A DNA stretch of 64,000 nucleotides from Actinospica robiniae DSM 44927 (GTDB lineage: Bacteria > Actinomycetota > Actinomycetes > Streptomycetales > Catenulisporaceae), in the NCBI RefSeq assembly GCF_000504285.1, contig NZ_KI632511.1:555372-619371 (forward strand), in the 5' to 3' direction. The notes beneath the pieces are model-generated. The model ran no database searches. It saw nothing but the letters and a program-made list of their open reading frames with translations, and was not told the DNA's origin. Position numbers and translations under genes: made by a program. Position 1 is the first letter of the stretch. Each line of letters starts with the position of its first letter. Below, piece by piece: positions 7,703-15,934 of the stretch.

Positions 7703-8467
7703 TTACCAGGTCTGTTCGGAGGCGCGAACGAGCATCTCGTTGACAGCGACCCGACGGTCGCGGGTGACGATGTAGTTCACCGCGTCGGCGATGTCGCCGG
7801 GACGCAGCATTTCCATATCCTTGGTCTGCGTCTCGACCGCCTGGCGGACTCCTTCGCGCAGGTGAGAGCTGAGCTCGGTGTCGACGGTGCCCGGCTCGAC
7901 GACGCTGACGCGCACCCGCTTGGGCACGAGTTCCTGACGCAGTGCCTCGGTGAAACCGTTGACGCCGTACTTGGTCAGGTTGTAGACGGCGGTATTGGGG
8001 CGGGCCACGCGTCCGGCGGTGGAACTGATGTTGACCAGGTCTGCGACGCCGCGCGGCGAGTCCTCGGCCGCCTTGAGCAGGTGAGGCACCGCGGCGCGGG
8101 TGACATAGAGCAGGCCCTGGATATTGACCTGCAGCATCGCGTCCCAGTCCTCGGTCGACGCGTCCGCGACCGGGGCGATGTACATGAGGCCGGCGTTGTT
8201 GACCACTGTGTCGAGGCGGCCGAGTTCGGTGACGACTCGGCTGACGGCCTTCTCAGCCTGCTGTTGGTCGGTGATGTCGGCCTCGACGACGAGGGCGGTG
8301 CCGCCGTCGGCGCGGATGGCGCCGGCCAGTTCCTCCAGCCGCTCGCGGCGGCGGGCGAGCAGCGCGACGCTCGCGCCCTCGGCGGACAGGCTGCGCGCGG
8401 TCGCCGCGCCGATGCCGCTGCTGGCGCCGGTCACCAGAGCCACGGTGCCTTCGAGTCGTTTGGTCAC
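7703..8467 (-). CDS. Short-chain dehydrogenase/reductase (SDR)
   Basis: A 254-residue classical SDR from a GTG at 8467. The cofactor-binding glycine motif TGASSGIGAA is at residues 14-23, NNAG at about 90, and the catalytic Ser/Tyr/Lys are in NISSTAGR and YNLTKYG. Arg residues after the second strand (LARRRERLEEL) point to NADP(H). The substrate is not predictable. It is the first gene of a two-gene unit with the downstream TetR regulator, an arrangement common for stress- or substrate-induced oxidoreductases in actinomycetes. Confidence 0.92.
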   Translation of the reverse strand: MTKRLEGTVALVTGASSGIGAATARSLSAEGASVALLARRRERLEELAGAIRADGGTALVVEADITDQQQAEKAVSRVVTELGRLDTVVNNAGLMYIAPVADASTEDWDAMLQVNIQGLLYVTRAAVPHLLKAAEDSPRGVADLVNISSTAGRVARPNTAVYNLTKYGVNGFTEALRQELVPKRVRVSVVEPGTVDTELSSHLREGVRQAVETQTKDMEMLRPGDIADAVNYIVTRDRRVAVNEMLVRASEQTW

Positions 8468-9329
8468 GATTCATGCAACTTTCTTAGTAGGCATACCGCG
8501 ATGCAAGCATGTGCTCTGAGATGGCAGAGGAGGGGGAGCGGCGGCGGTGACGAAGCTGGACGGGTCCGTTGCCGCAGGTGAGCCGTCTGTCGGCGGTCAC
8601 CAGGGGCTTGGGTGCGGCTCGGGTTCATATCCGGAGCCAGGTCCGCTTAGCTGCTCTCAGCATAACCGGATTCGGCTCCGCTTTGCAAGGCGCGTGCCCG
8701 GGTCGGTCGGCGTCGCGCCGCACCACGAGGCCGGCATGGCCTCCGGGGCGACCGACGTGGATGGGTGCGCGACACGCGCGCTCAGCTTCGGATCCGGCAT
8801 GGGCGGCAGCGGCGTGCGGCTATCGGCGGCGTTTGAGGAAGGCCACGAGGGCGAGAACAGCCAGGAAGAGGACGAAAATCAGTGAGCCGGTCACGACCGC
8901 GGTGTCGCTGTACTGCGGCACCGGGCCGGTCACGGCGGCGCGAAAGGGTACGGCGGCCACGATCCGATCGTCCGCTCAATTGTTCGTCGTGTCGATGTGG
9001 GCGGCTGCCCTCCTGCAACGCTAGCGACGCGCCGGCCCGCGAGCGGCCGAATGGGTGCTGGGAGCCCGTCACCGGCGTTGATATTTCGCAAGGAACAATC
9101 GGGCGCCTTGAGGCTCCGCCTGACCGAGGCCGCTTCCGCGACCGCGCGGCCCCGCCCCGGTGATCTAAGGACGCGCAGCTCAGCGACACTCTGCGCGCGC
9201 TGAGCCGCGGACACGCGGCGGGATGGCGCGGCGCTAAAGGTCCGTATGTGCGGCTCGGCGTGGTCGCTAGCATCGTCGCAGATGGGGCCGCTGCCGGTGG
9301 CCGCACGTGCACGGAAGGGAAGTCGAGCT
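8468..9329. other. 862-bp intergenic region, one possible tiny ORF
   Basis: Between the divergent SDR/TetR unit and the ABC importer I see no normal gene. Frames here are short and of poor composition. The only candidate is the tiny membrane peptide at 8820-8960 on the minus strand. The 5' end (8470-8530, TTTCTTAGTAGGCATACCGC) is relatively AT-rich and probably carries the promoter of the SDR/TetR unit. Confidence 0.5.
8820..8960 (-). CDS. Possible 46-residue single-span membrane peptide
   Basis: A short frame from GTG 8958-8960 to TAG 8820-8822. Its C-terminal half is a clean transmembrane helix followed by a positive stop-transfer tail: TGSLIFVLFLAVLALVAFLK then RRR. The N-terminal half (VAAVPFRAAVTGPVPQYSDT) is unremarkable. 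The Shine-Dalgarno match upstream is weak. It could be a genuine small membrane protein or the last helix of a decayed larger one. No homologue is recognised. Confidence 0.35.
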   Translation of the reverse strand: MAAVPFRAAVTGPVPQYSDTAVVTGSLIFVLFLAVLALVAFLKRRR

Positions 9330-11066
9330 GTGGCCTCTTCCGGGCAGTTCCCCTCGCGCGGGGTGTGGCACCGGCCGCGGTTGCGGGTGGTCGACGTGGT
9401 GGTCTTCGCCGGCGTGCTGGCGCTGCTGTTCACGCTCGTGCGGCTCGCGCCGGCGCTCGACGCGCCGTTTCTTCCCTCGACCGCGCCCAGCCGGGTCTCG
9501 ACCGACCCGGTGAACCTGCCGTACTACGCCGTGCGCTCGCTGCTGCGGATGTTCGCCGGGCTGGTGCTGGCGGTCGCCTTCACGTTCGCCTACGCCACGG
9601 CTGCGGCTCGACTGCCGCGCGCGGAGAAGGTGCTCGTCCCACTTCTCGACATCCTCCAGTCCGTGCCGGTCCTCGGGTTCCTGACCGTGACGGTAACGGC
9701 GTTCATCAGCCTCTTCCCCGGCTCCGAGCTGGGGCTGGAGTGCGCCTCCGTCTTCGCGATCTTCACCTCCATGGCGTGGAACCTGACCTTCGCGTTCTAC
9801 CACTCGCTCATCTCCCAGCCGCGCGACCTGGACGAAGCCGCGCGGATCATGCGGTTGACCAAGTGGCAGCGGTTCTGGCGGTTGGACGTGCCCGGCGGGA
9901 TGATCCCGCTGGTCTGGAACGGGATGATGAGCTTCGGCGGAGCCTGGTTCTTCCTGGCCGCTTCCGAGGCGATCAGCGTGCTCGGCCACACCTACGCGCT
10001 GCCCGGCATCGGCGCCTACGTCGCCGCGGCCATGGCGCAGGGCTCGCTCGGCCGGGTCGGGATCGCCATCGGCGTGATGATCGCCATGGTGATCGTGGTC
10101 AATGTCCTGTTCTGGCGGCCGATGGTGGCCTGGGCTGAGCGCTTCCGCGCCGAGGAGTCCACGGCTGCCGAACGCCCGCGCAGCGTCACGCTCGATCTGC
10201 TGCGCCGGTCTTCGCTGCCCGACCTGGTCACGCGCCCGGCCAAGCGGGTCGGGCGGGTACTGACCAAGGCCACGCGCCCGCTGGGCCTGGCCGAGCATCC
10301 TCTGCATCGCACCGCGGGACGGCGGCGCGCCGGCGACGTGTTCTTCGCGAGTGCGGTCACCGCCGTGGTGGTCTTCGGCGCCTGGCGCGCGCTGTCCTAC
10401 GTCCACGCCCAAACCGGGCTGGGTGCTTTCGGGCACGCTTTCGCCCTCGGCGGCGCGACCTTCGTGCGGGTGCTGATCCTGCTGGTGATCGCCTCGGTGA
10501 TCTGGGTGCCGATCGGGGTGTGGATCGGGATGAATCCGAGGGTCTCCCGTCTCGCCCAGCCGGTCGTCCAGGTCCTCGCCTCGTTTCCCGCCAACTTCCT
10601 GTTCCCGTTCGCGGTGGCGTTCTTCGTCGCCGCCGGCATCAGTCTGGACTACGGCGGGATCCTGCTGATGGCGCTCGGCGCGCAGTGGTACATCCTGTTC
10701 AACGTCATCGCCGGGGCCTGCGCGATCCCGAGCGACCTGCGCGAGGCGATGCGCGCGATGGGCGTGAGCGGCAGGCTCCGGTGGCGGCGCTTCATTCTCC
10801 CGGCGGTCTTCCCCGCGTATGTCACCGGCGGGATCACCGCGGCCGGCGGGGCGTGGAACGCCTCGATCGTCGCCGAGGTCGTCGACTACGGCAACCACCA
10901 CCTGACCGCGACGGGCCTGGGCGCCTATATCGCCCAGGCCGCCCGCGTCGGCGACTTCCCCGAAGTGCTGATCGGCGTGGCGGTCATGAGTGTGTACGTG
11001 GTGGGACTCAACAGACTGGTATGGCGGCGGCTGTACCGCCTGGCCGAAACGAGGTACGCACTGTGA
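9330..11066 (+). CDS. ABC importer permease, two permease domains fused (NitT/TauT type)
   Basis: An inner-membrane protein of ~578 residues made of two BPD_transp_1 permease modules in tandem, so one polypeptide supplies both transmembrane halves. The first module carries the cytoplasmic coupling loop with EAARIMRLTKWQRFWRLDVP, and the second carries EAMRAMGVSGRLRWRRFILP; both fit the EAA motif. GTG 9330 is chosen because GAAGGGAAG lies about 9 nt upstream and the earlier possible start lacks one. The downstream ATPase overlaps by 4 bp. The fused layout with an AAA-associated ATPase is typical of nitrate/sulfonate/taurine-like importers, but no substrate-binding protein is in the window, so the substrate is unknown. 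Confidence 0.88.
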   Translation: MASSGQFPSRGVWHRPRLRVVDVVVFAGVLALLFTLVRLAPALDAPFLPSTAPSRVSTDPVNLPYYAVRSLLRMFAGLVLAVAFTFAYATAAARLPRAEKVLVPLLDILQSVPVLGFLTVTVTAFISLFPGSELGLECASVFAIFTSMAWNLTFAFYHSLISQPRDLDEAARIMRLTKWQRFWRLDVPGGMIPLVWNGMMSFGGAWFFLAASEAISVLGHTYALPGIGAYVAAAMAQGSLGRVGIAIGVMIAMVIVVNVLFWRPMVAWAERFRAEESTAAERPRSVTLDLLRRSSLPDLVTRPAKRVGRVLTKATRPLGLAEHPLHRTAGRRRAGDVFFASAVTAVVVFGAWRALSYVHAQTGLGAFGHAFALGGATFVRVLILLVIASVIWVPIGVWIGMNPRVSRLAQPVVQVLASFPANFLFPFAVAFFVAAGISLDYGGILLMALGAQWYILFNVIAGACAIPSDLREAMRAMGVSGRLRWRRFILPAVFPAYVTGGITAAGGAWNASIVAEVVDYGNHHLTATGLGAYIAQAARVGDFPEVLIGVAVMSVYVVGLNRLVWRRLYRLAETRYAL

Positions 11067-12463
11067 ACACCACCGATCTGGCGCTCGCGCCCCGCTCCGG
11101 CGGGCACGGTCCTGCCGCACCCGGCCCGGTGGTCATCGAGGCGGACGCGGTCACGATGACGTTCACCAACCCGGACGGACACGCCTTGCCGGTACTCGAC
11201 GGCGTCTCGCTCACCCTCCACGAGGGCGAGATCGTCGCGCTGCTCGGCAAATCCGGCTCCGGCAAGTCCACTCTGCTGCGCTGTATCGCGGGACTGATCG
11301 CACCGTCCTGCGGCACCATCACCTACCGGGGCACCGAACTCAACGGGGCCAATCCTGGGACCGCGATGGTCTTCCAGTCCTTCGCCCTGCTGCCCTGGCT
11401 CACCGTCCAGCAGAACGTGGAACTCGCGATGCAGGCCCGCGACGTGCCGGAGAAGGATCTGGCCCCGCGCGCGCTGCGTGCCATCGACCTGATCGGGCTG
11501 GACGGATTCGAGTCCGCCTACCCCAAGGAGCTGTCCGGCGGCATGCGCCAGCGCGTCGGGTTCGCCCGCGCCCTGGTCGTCGAACCCGATGCGCTGCTGA
11601 TGGACGAACCCTTCTCCGCCCTCGACGTGCTCACGGCCTCGAACCTGCGCGGCGAGCTGACCCGGCTGTGGGAGGGCCGGGAGTTCCCGGTGAAATCGGT
11701 GCTGATCGTGACCCACAACATCGAAGAAGCCGTCCAGCTCGCGGACCGGATCCTGGTCCTGTCCTCCAACCCCGGGCGGATCATGGCCGAGCTCACGGTC
11801 GAGCTGCCCCGACCCCGCGATCGGCGCGACCCGCGGTTCGACGCCCTGGTCGAGACCGTCTACGGCATCCTGACCGGCCGTGAGGAACAGGCCCGGTCCG
11901 CCGCCGCCGTCGGCAGCTCCCGCCCCGCGGCCACGCCCACCCCCTCCGAGCTGCCGCTGCCCGACGTCTCCGCGGGCGGGCTGTCCGGTCTGCTCGAGAT
12001 CCTCGCCGCCCGCGGCGGGGAGAGCGGGCTCGCCGAGCTCGCCGTGGACCTCAACTTCGAGATCGACGACCTGCTGCCGCTGGTGGACGCGGCCGAGATG
12101 CTCGGCATGGCCGAGGTCGCCGATGCCCGCATCCACCTGACCGACGCCGGACGTGCCTACGCCGCCGCCGACATCGACACCGGCAAGCAGCTGTTCGCCG
12201 TTGCCGCGGCATCCCGGGCACCACTGATCGGCGCGATCGTCAAGGCTCTGAGCGCTACCGATGACGGTTCGCTGCGCGAAGGGTTCTTCCTCGACCTGCT
12301 CAGGCGCGGCTTCTCCACCGAAGACGCCCGCCGCCAGCTGGACACCGCCGTCGACTGGGGCCGCTACGCCGAACTGTTCGAATACGACGCCGAATACGGC
12401 GAACTCGTGCTCGAGAGCGCGGCGCCCACAGCTGGAACCGGTAGCCCAGACCGGTTTCGGTGA
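11063..12463 (+). CDS. ABC importer ATPase with C-terminal AAA-associated domain
   Basis: Cytoplasmic ATPase partner of the fused permease; its GTG start overlaps the permease stop (GTGA, 11063-11066). Walker A is GKSGSGKST, the Q-loop is in MVFQSFALLPW, the ABC signature is LSGGMRQRV, Walker B is DALLMDEPFSALD and the H-loop is VTHNIEEA. This is the NitT/TauT (SsuB/TauB) type. Residues ~310-455 form an extra winged-helix/helical domain (GLAELAVDLNFEIDDLLPLV ... GRYAELFEYD) like the AAA-associated C-terminal domain found on such ATPases. The last ~12 residues (PTAGTGSPDRFR) look non-native and overlap a response-regulator remnant on the other strand, so the original C-terminus may have been replaced. 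Confidence 0.9.
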   Translation: MNTTDLALAPRSGGHGPAAPGPVVIEADAVTMTFTNPDGHALPVLDGVSLTLHEGEIVALLGKSGSGKSTLLRCIAGLIAPSCGTITYRGTELNGANPGTAMVFQSFALLPWLTVQQNVELAMQARDVPEKDLAPRALRAIDLIGLDGFESAYPKELSGGMRQRVGFARALVVEPDALLMDEPFSALDVLTASNLRGELTRLWEGREFPVKSVLIVTHNIEEAVQLADRILVLSSNPGRIMAELTVELPRPRDRRDPRFDALVETVYGILTGREEQARSAAAVGSSRPAATPTPSELPLPDVSAGGLSGLLEILAARGGESGLAELAVDLNFEIDDLLPLVDAAEMLGMAEVADARIHLTDAGRAYAAADIDTGKQLFAVAAASRAPLIGAIVKALSATDDGSLREGFFLDLLRRGFSTEDARRQLDTAVDWGRYAELFEYDAEYGELVLESAAPTAGTGSPDRFR

Positions 12464-12905
12464 TCAGTTGCCGAGGCCCGCCGGGTTCGAGCTCGAGCTT
12501 CTTGTGCAGCCGGGCCATAGAGAAGCGCAGATTCCCGGTTTCCCGCGCGGACTGCGCGCGCCAGACGTCTTGCAGGATCTTGCCGTTCGGCACCACGCGG
12601 CCGGGATTGCGCGCGAGTACTTCGATCACGGCGCATTCGGTCTTGGTCAGGTGCACGGCGCCCGGTGCGCTCTGCGGTGTTTCGGGAGTGCGCACGATGG
12701 TCCTGGCGATCAGGTCAACCTGGTGACTGCGCACGATGACCTCGAAACCGACGGTGCGCTGATCCTCGGCCCGCCGGGGCAGAGCCCTGATCCGCGCGAT
12801 GAGCTCTTCCATGACGAAGGGCTGGAATGGTAGTCGTCCGCGCCGGCGTCGAGCGCGGTGACCGTCGGTAGGAGCCAGCAACACCTCGTACCCTGGTCGG
12901 CGTTC
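12440..12905 (-). pseudogene. KdpE/OmpR-type response regulator remnant
   Basis: The minus strand encodes the C-terminal winged-helix domain of an OmpR-family regulator: VHLTKTECAVIEVLARNPGR, VVPNGKILQDVW, then LRFSMARLHKKLELEP and ETGLGYRF. Upstream is the end of the receiver domain (FVMEELIARIRALPRRA). Before that, the conserved VTALDAGADDY is found in another frame, so a frameshift separates them at about 12835, and most of the receiver is missing. It resembles KdpE by the wing sequence, but no kdp genes are nearby. It overlaps the 3' end of the ABC ATPase gene. Confidence 0.7.
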
Positions 12906-13043
12906 TGGGGGGTGCCCCTATGTTCTTCGTCAAGTCAGCGGGCCGGTTTTCTACCTGGTGTAGGCAGCCGCGACGGGCGTTCGCCGACGTGCCAGTTCGC
13001 GCTGGGACGGCACTGTGCGGCAGATCTCTGGCAGGCTTGTCGG

Positions 13044-13592
13044 ATGCGTCCAGAACCCGGTCAGGTCTTGCACTTCTCCGAAGATCCGATGATCGCTCGG
13101 TTCGCTCCGCACGTCGCGGCCACCGCGCAACAGGCCGAGTCCTATGTCTGGGCTGTGGACTGGCGCAATGCCCCGTCCTACTGGTTTCCCAGGCAGTGCC
13201 CGCGGGCCATGGCCTGGGCTACCGCGCGGAGCAGCGACGAGGACCGCACGCTGATCCTCGGGCCCGGTGGCGGCGAACGGGTGCACGCCGTCGAATACGG
13301 CTGGCTGGAGGCGATGCGCACGGTCAAGCTCTACGCCTACCGCTTCGACGCCGCGCGCTTTCGCCCCTTCGGCACTCCGGCCGAGCCGCATGCCTGGGTC
13401 AGTGAGCAGTCCGTGCTCCCGCTCGGCCCTGCGGAACCGGTCGGCGATCTGTTCGCCCTACTCGAGGAAGCGGACATTCAGCTCAGGGTGCTGCCCAACC
13501 TCTGGCCGTTCTGGAACGCGGTGGTCTCCAGCACCCTCGGCTTCAGCGGCATCCGGCTGCGCAATGCCAAGCCGCAGGATCAGCGGGTCTAG
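13044..13592 (+). CDS. DUF6886-like hypothetical protein
   Basis: A 182-residue soluble protein beginning MRPEPGQVLHFSEDPMIARF. It has the composition and motifs of a family of small actinobacterial proteins of unknown function: HFSEDP near the start, then AVDWRNAPSYWFPRQCPRA, a central aromatic-rich sheet region and YGWLEAMRTVKLYAYRFD. ATG 13044 is chosen over an in-frame upstream extension to 12858 because that extension overlaps the response-regulator remnant and has no family resemblance. I recall this family as DUF6886. No function is known to me. Confidence 0.65.
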   Translation: MRPEPGQVLHFSEDPMIARFAPHVAATAQQAESYVWAVDWRNAPSYWFPRQCPRAMAWATARSSDEDRTLILGPGGGERVHAVEYGWLEAMRTVKLYAYRFDAARFRPFGTPAEPHAWVSEQSVLPLGPAEPVGDLFALLEEADIQLRVLPNLWPFWNAVVSSTLGFSGIRLRNAKPQDQRV

Positions 13593-13717
13593 CCATCGAC
13601 CAACTCTGTCGCCGCGCCCGGATCAGAGCCCTTTGCCTGGGTGACTTCGGGGCGATCTCAAGCATTCGTGACGGTGCGGGGCCGGCAGGCATGAGCCTTT
13701 GGGTGCCTTGTCGGGCG

Positions 13718-14522
13718 TCACGCCGTGCGGGGCGTGTAGAACGCGCCGTCGCGGAGTATGGCGTGTAGGACGTTGATGCGTCTGCGGGCGAGGCGGATGA
13801 TTGCTTGGGTGTGGGTTTTGCCTGCGGCGCGGTGTTTGTCGTAGTAGGCGCGGGAGTCGGGGTCGGCCAGGGCGGCGAAGGCGGAGAGGAACATGGCGCG
13901 TTTGAGCTGTCGGTTTCCGCGTCTGGGTGCGTGTTCGCCGCGGATGGAGCTGCCGGAGGACTTGGTGACCGGGGCAAGTCCTGCGTAGGAGGCGAGGTGG
14001 TCGGCGGTGGGGAAGGTGGCGGCGTCGCCGACGGTGGTCAGGATGGTGGCGGAGGTCCTGACCCCGATGCCGGGCATTGAGATCAGGAGCGGGGAAAGAG
14101 GGTGGGCCTCCAGCAGGGCACTGAGCTGTCCCTCGAGCGTGCGGCGTTGGGCGAGGATCTCGGTCAGCTGGCGGGCGAGGGATGGGATGAAGGCGGCGTC
14201 GCGGGCGTCGGTCTTGGCCTCGCCCTCGTAGAGGTCCGCGGCGCGGCGCATGGCCAGGCCGGGCAGGTAGGCGACCTGGCAGCCGGCGTCTCGGGCGACG
14301 GTCAGCGGAAGGGCGCCGATGTTCGCGGGCCGATCGACGATCACCAGGACGGTGCCGAACCTTCGTCAGCAGCTTCTCGAACAGGGCGCGCAGCTTCGGC
14401 TCGGCGTTCGGCAGGCGCTTGTCGTAGACGGTCTTGCCGGCCGGGGTCAGCCCGTGGGCGTGGTGTCCGCCCTTGCCCACTTCCAGGCCGAGGAAGACTC
14501 CGATGTCGCGGGTGTCGTACAC
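13718..14522 (-). pseudogene. IS110-family transposase with one-base frameshift
   Basis: An almost complete IS110-type recombinase. The N-terminal RuvC-like part starts MYDTRDIGVFLGLEVGKGGH in one frame. After KLRALFEKLLTKV at about 14350 the sequence continues in the next frame as TVLVIVDRPANIGALPLTVA, ARDAGCQVAYLPGLAMRRAA and EAKTDARDAAFI. The C-terminal transposase_20 domain follows with PLLISMPGIGVRTSATILTT, SYAGLAPVTKSSGSSIRGE and the serine-bearing KRAMFLSAFAAL. An extra G at about 14361 explains the shift. The first acidic residue of the catalytic set is Glu (GLEVGK) rather than the usual Asp. As written the gene is inactive unless the shift is a sequencing error. Confidence 0.85.
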
Positions 14523-14780
14523 GTTCGCTGCTCTCTACCCTCTTGCGTGTGTCCCTGGCCTCGACCAATGCACCGCAGCCGGCAACCACGTTACACAGGC
14601 CGCCCCGAGGTAACGCCCGGCGTTGCACCGGGCGCGGGATGCGGACCAGGCCCCTTATAGCGGTCAGGCAGTGCTCCAAGCCCGGTGGCAACACCCCCCC
14701 AGGCCATACGAACTGCAGGGGGAAGACAGCCATGCCGCGCCCGGAGGCCAGGTGCCCCCGTTGCGGGGACTCGTAAAAGG
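14523..14780. other. Non-coding end of IS110 element, candidate bridge-RNA region
   Basis: About 250 bp of non-coding sequence lies upstream of the IS110 transposase start. In the IS110 group, the long non-coding end on the 5' side of the recombinase gene encodes a structured bridge RNA with loops that pair to target and donor DNA. The stretch contains short complementary segments (for example CCGGGCGCGGG against the CCCGGCG-type runs around 14600-14630) that could fold. I could not define the exact RNA or the element's ends. This is an inference from element architecture only. Confidence 0.35.
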
Positions 14781-15125
14781 TAACGGGAGGATGTAGGGCT
14801 CTACGTCGGAGCCGGACTCGGTGACCGCGTCCGCAGCGACCTGTGAAGCGGTGACGGTGGCGCCGTCGACGCAGTCGAACGCGGCCATGTTTGTGCGCAT
14901 GGCGGTGATCAGCGTGGTCAGGGTGGCGTTGTTCGGGCCCAGGTTGTTGCTGCCGGATGCGGTGTAGGTGCAGCCGTCGGCGAGCTGGATGGTGAAGCCG
15001 CCGGCGGTGGAGTCGATGGCGAAGGTCGGGCGGGGCTGGAAGACTTGTCGATCGGGTCGGCGTATCCGGTGACGTCGTCGGTGAGCAGGCCAGTGCGGCT
15101 GGAGGTCAGTTCGCTCGTGCGGCAC
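14781..15125 (-). pseudogene. Remnant of an unknown exported or structural protein
   Basis: On the minus strand a frame reads RPTFAIDSTAGGFTIQLADG, then CTYTASGSNNLGPNNATLTT and AFDCVDGATVTASQV. This is a beta-rich, Thr/Asn/Gly-rich sequence of the kind seen in phage-like or extracellular structural proteins. The preceding segment GLLTDDVTGYADPID is in another frame, so there is a frameshift at about 15045. The downstream end is cut by the IS110 element (after VEPYILP). I do not recognise a family, and what remains is not a functional gene. Confidence 0.45.
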
Positions 15126-15221
15126 CTGACGCCGTGTTGACGATTGATGTGGCTGACATGCGCAGATCTGCGACAGGCCCTTGCGTTGCCCGTGGCACCT
15201 CCTCACTCTGATGTAGTGGCT

Positions 15222-15887
15222 ATGGGGGGCACATCCCGACGTTTTGCGTTTTCGCGGCCGGCATGGCGCTTGTCGGCGGCCGGCCTGTGCATCGCCGCCG
15301 CGGCGACTGCGGGCGTGATGTCGCGGCATTCTGCGGTCGGTCCACAGCAGGACTCGGCGCACCGCGGCGTGGTTCTCGTGTCGACGCGGTCTGAGGGAGC
15401 CCTGAGTGGCGGCGGCACGATGTACAGCGACCGTGACGCAACCGGAATCGTGGTCAGCACCGACGGCGAGATCCTGACGAACAATCACGCGATCAGCGGT
15501 GCGACCAGCGTGACCGTGACCGATCCAGCCAGTGGAAAGCGATACCGCGGCACCGTAGCCGGCTACTCGGTAGCCGAAGATCTCGCCGTCATCCAGCTCG
15601 CCGACGCCTCGGATCTCATCCCCGCACCGCTCGGAGATTCCCGATACGTCCATCCCGGGCAGCGTGTGACGGCCGTCGGCAACGCGAACGGGAGCGGCCG
15701 CTTGATCGACACCGCCGGCTCCGTCCTCGCCATCGGACAGGCCGCGACTCTGGATGCGGGCCTGCAATCAGAGTCACTCAAAGGCCTGATCGTCCACGGT
15801 GCAGACGTCGTCGCCGGCGATTCCGGTGGCCCGCTGCTGGACCCGAACAGCCAGGTCGTCGGGAGCTTACGACTCCTAACAACTTGA
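15222..15887 (+). CDS. Trypsin-like serine protease (S1C/HtrA type), short C-terminus
   Basis: A 221-residue protein from ATG 15222. Residues ~12-33 form a signal anchor (AWRLSAAGLCIAAAATAGVM), so the protease domain is probably outside the membrane. The catalytic triad of an HtrA-like trypsin fold is visible: His89 in ILTNNHAISG, Asp120 in VAEDLAVIQLAD, Ser201 in VVAGDSGGPLLD. The sequence stops right after the last strand (VVGSLRLLTT), about 30 residues short of the usual family end, and there is no PDZ domain. It may be a truncated but foldable protease or the product of a 3' lesion. Confidence 0.82.
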   Translation: MGGTSRRFAFSRPAWRLSAAGLCIAAAATAGVMSRHSAVGPQQDSAHRGVVLVSTRSEGALSGGGTMYSDRDATGIVVSTDGEILTNNHAISGATSVTVTDPASGKRYRGTVAGYSVAEDLAVIQLADASDLIPAPLGDSRYVHPGQRVTAVGNANGSGRLIDTAGSVLAIGQAATLDAGLQSESLKGLIVHGADVVAGDSGGPLLDPNSQVVGSLRLLTT

Positions 15888-15934
15888 GGCTGCAGGTGGG
15901 CGGTGGCTGCCATGGTTGGGCCGTGCACGACGGT

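Noticed and set aside
9267-11120. Long open frame of over 600 codons on the minus strand opposite the ABC permease
   Set aside because: It is His/Arg/Asp/Gly-rich shadow coding produced by high GC at third positions; the plus-strand frame has clear permease motifs.
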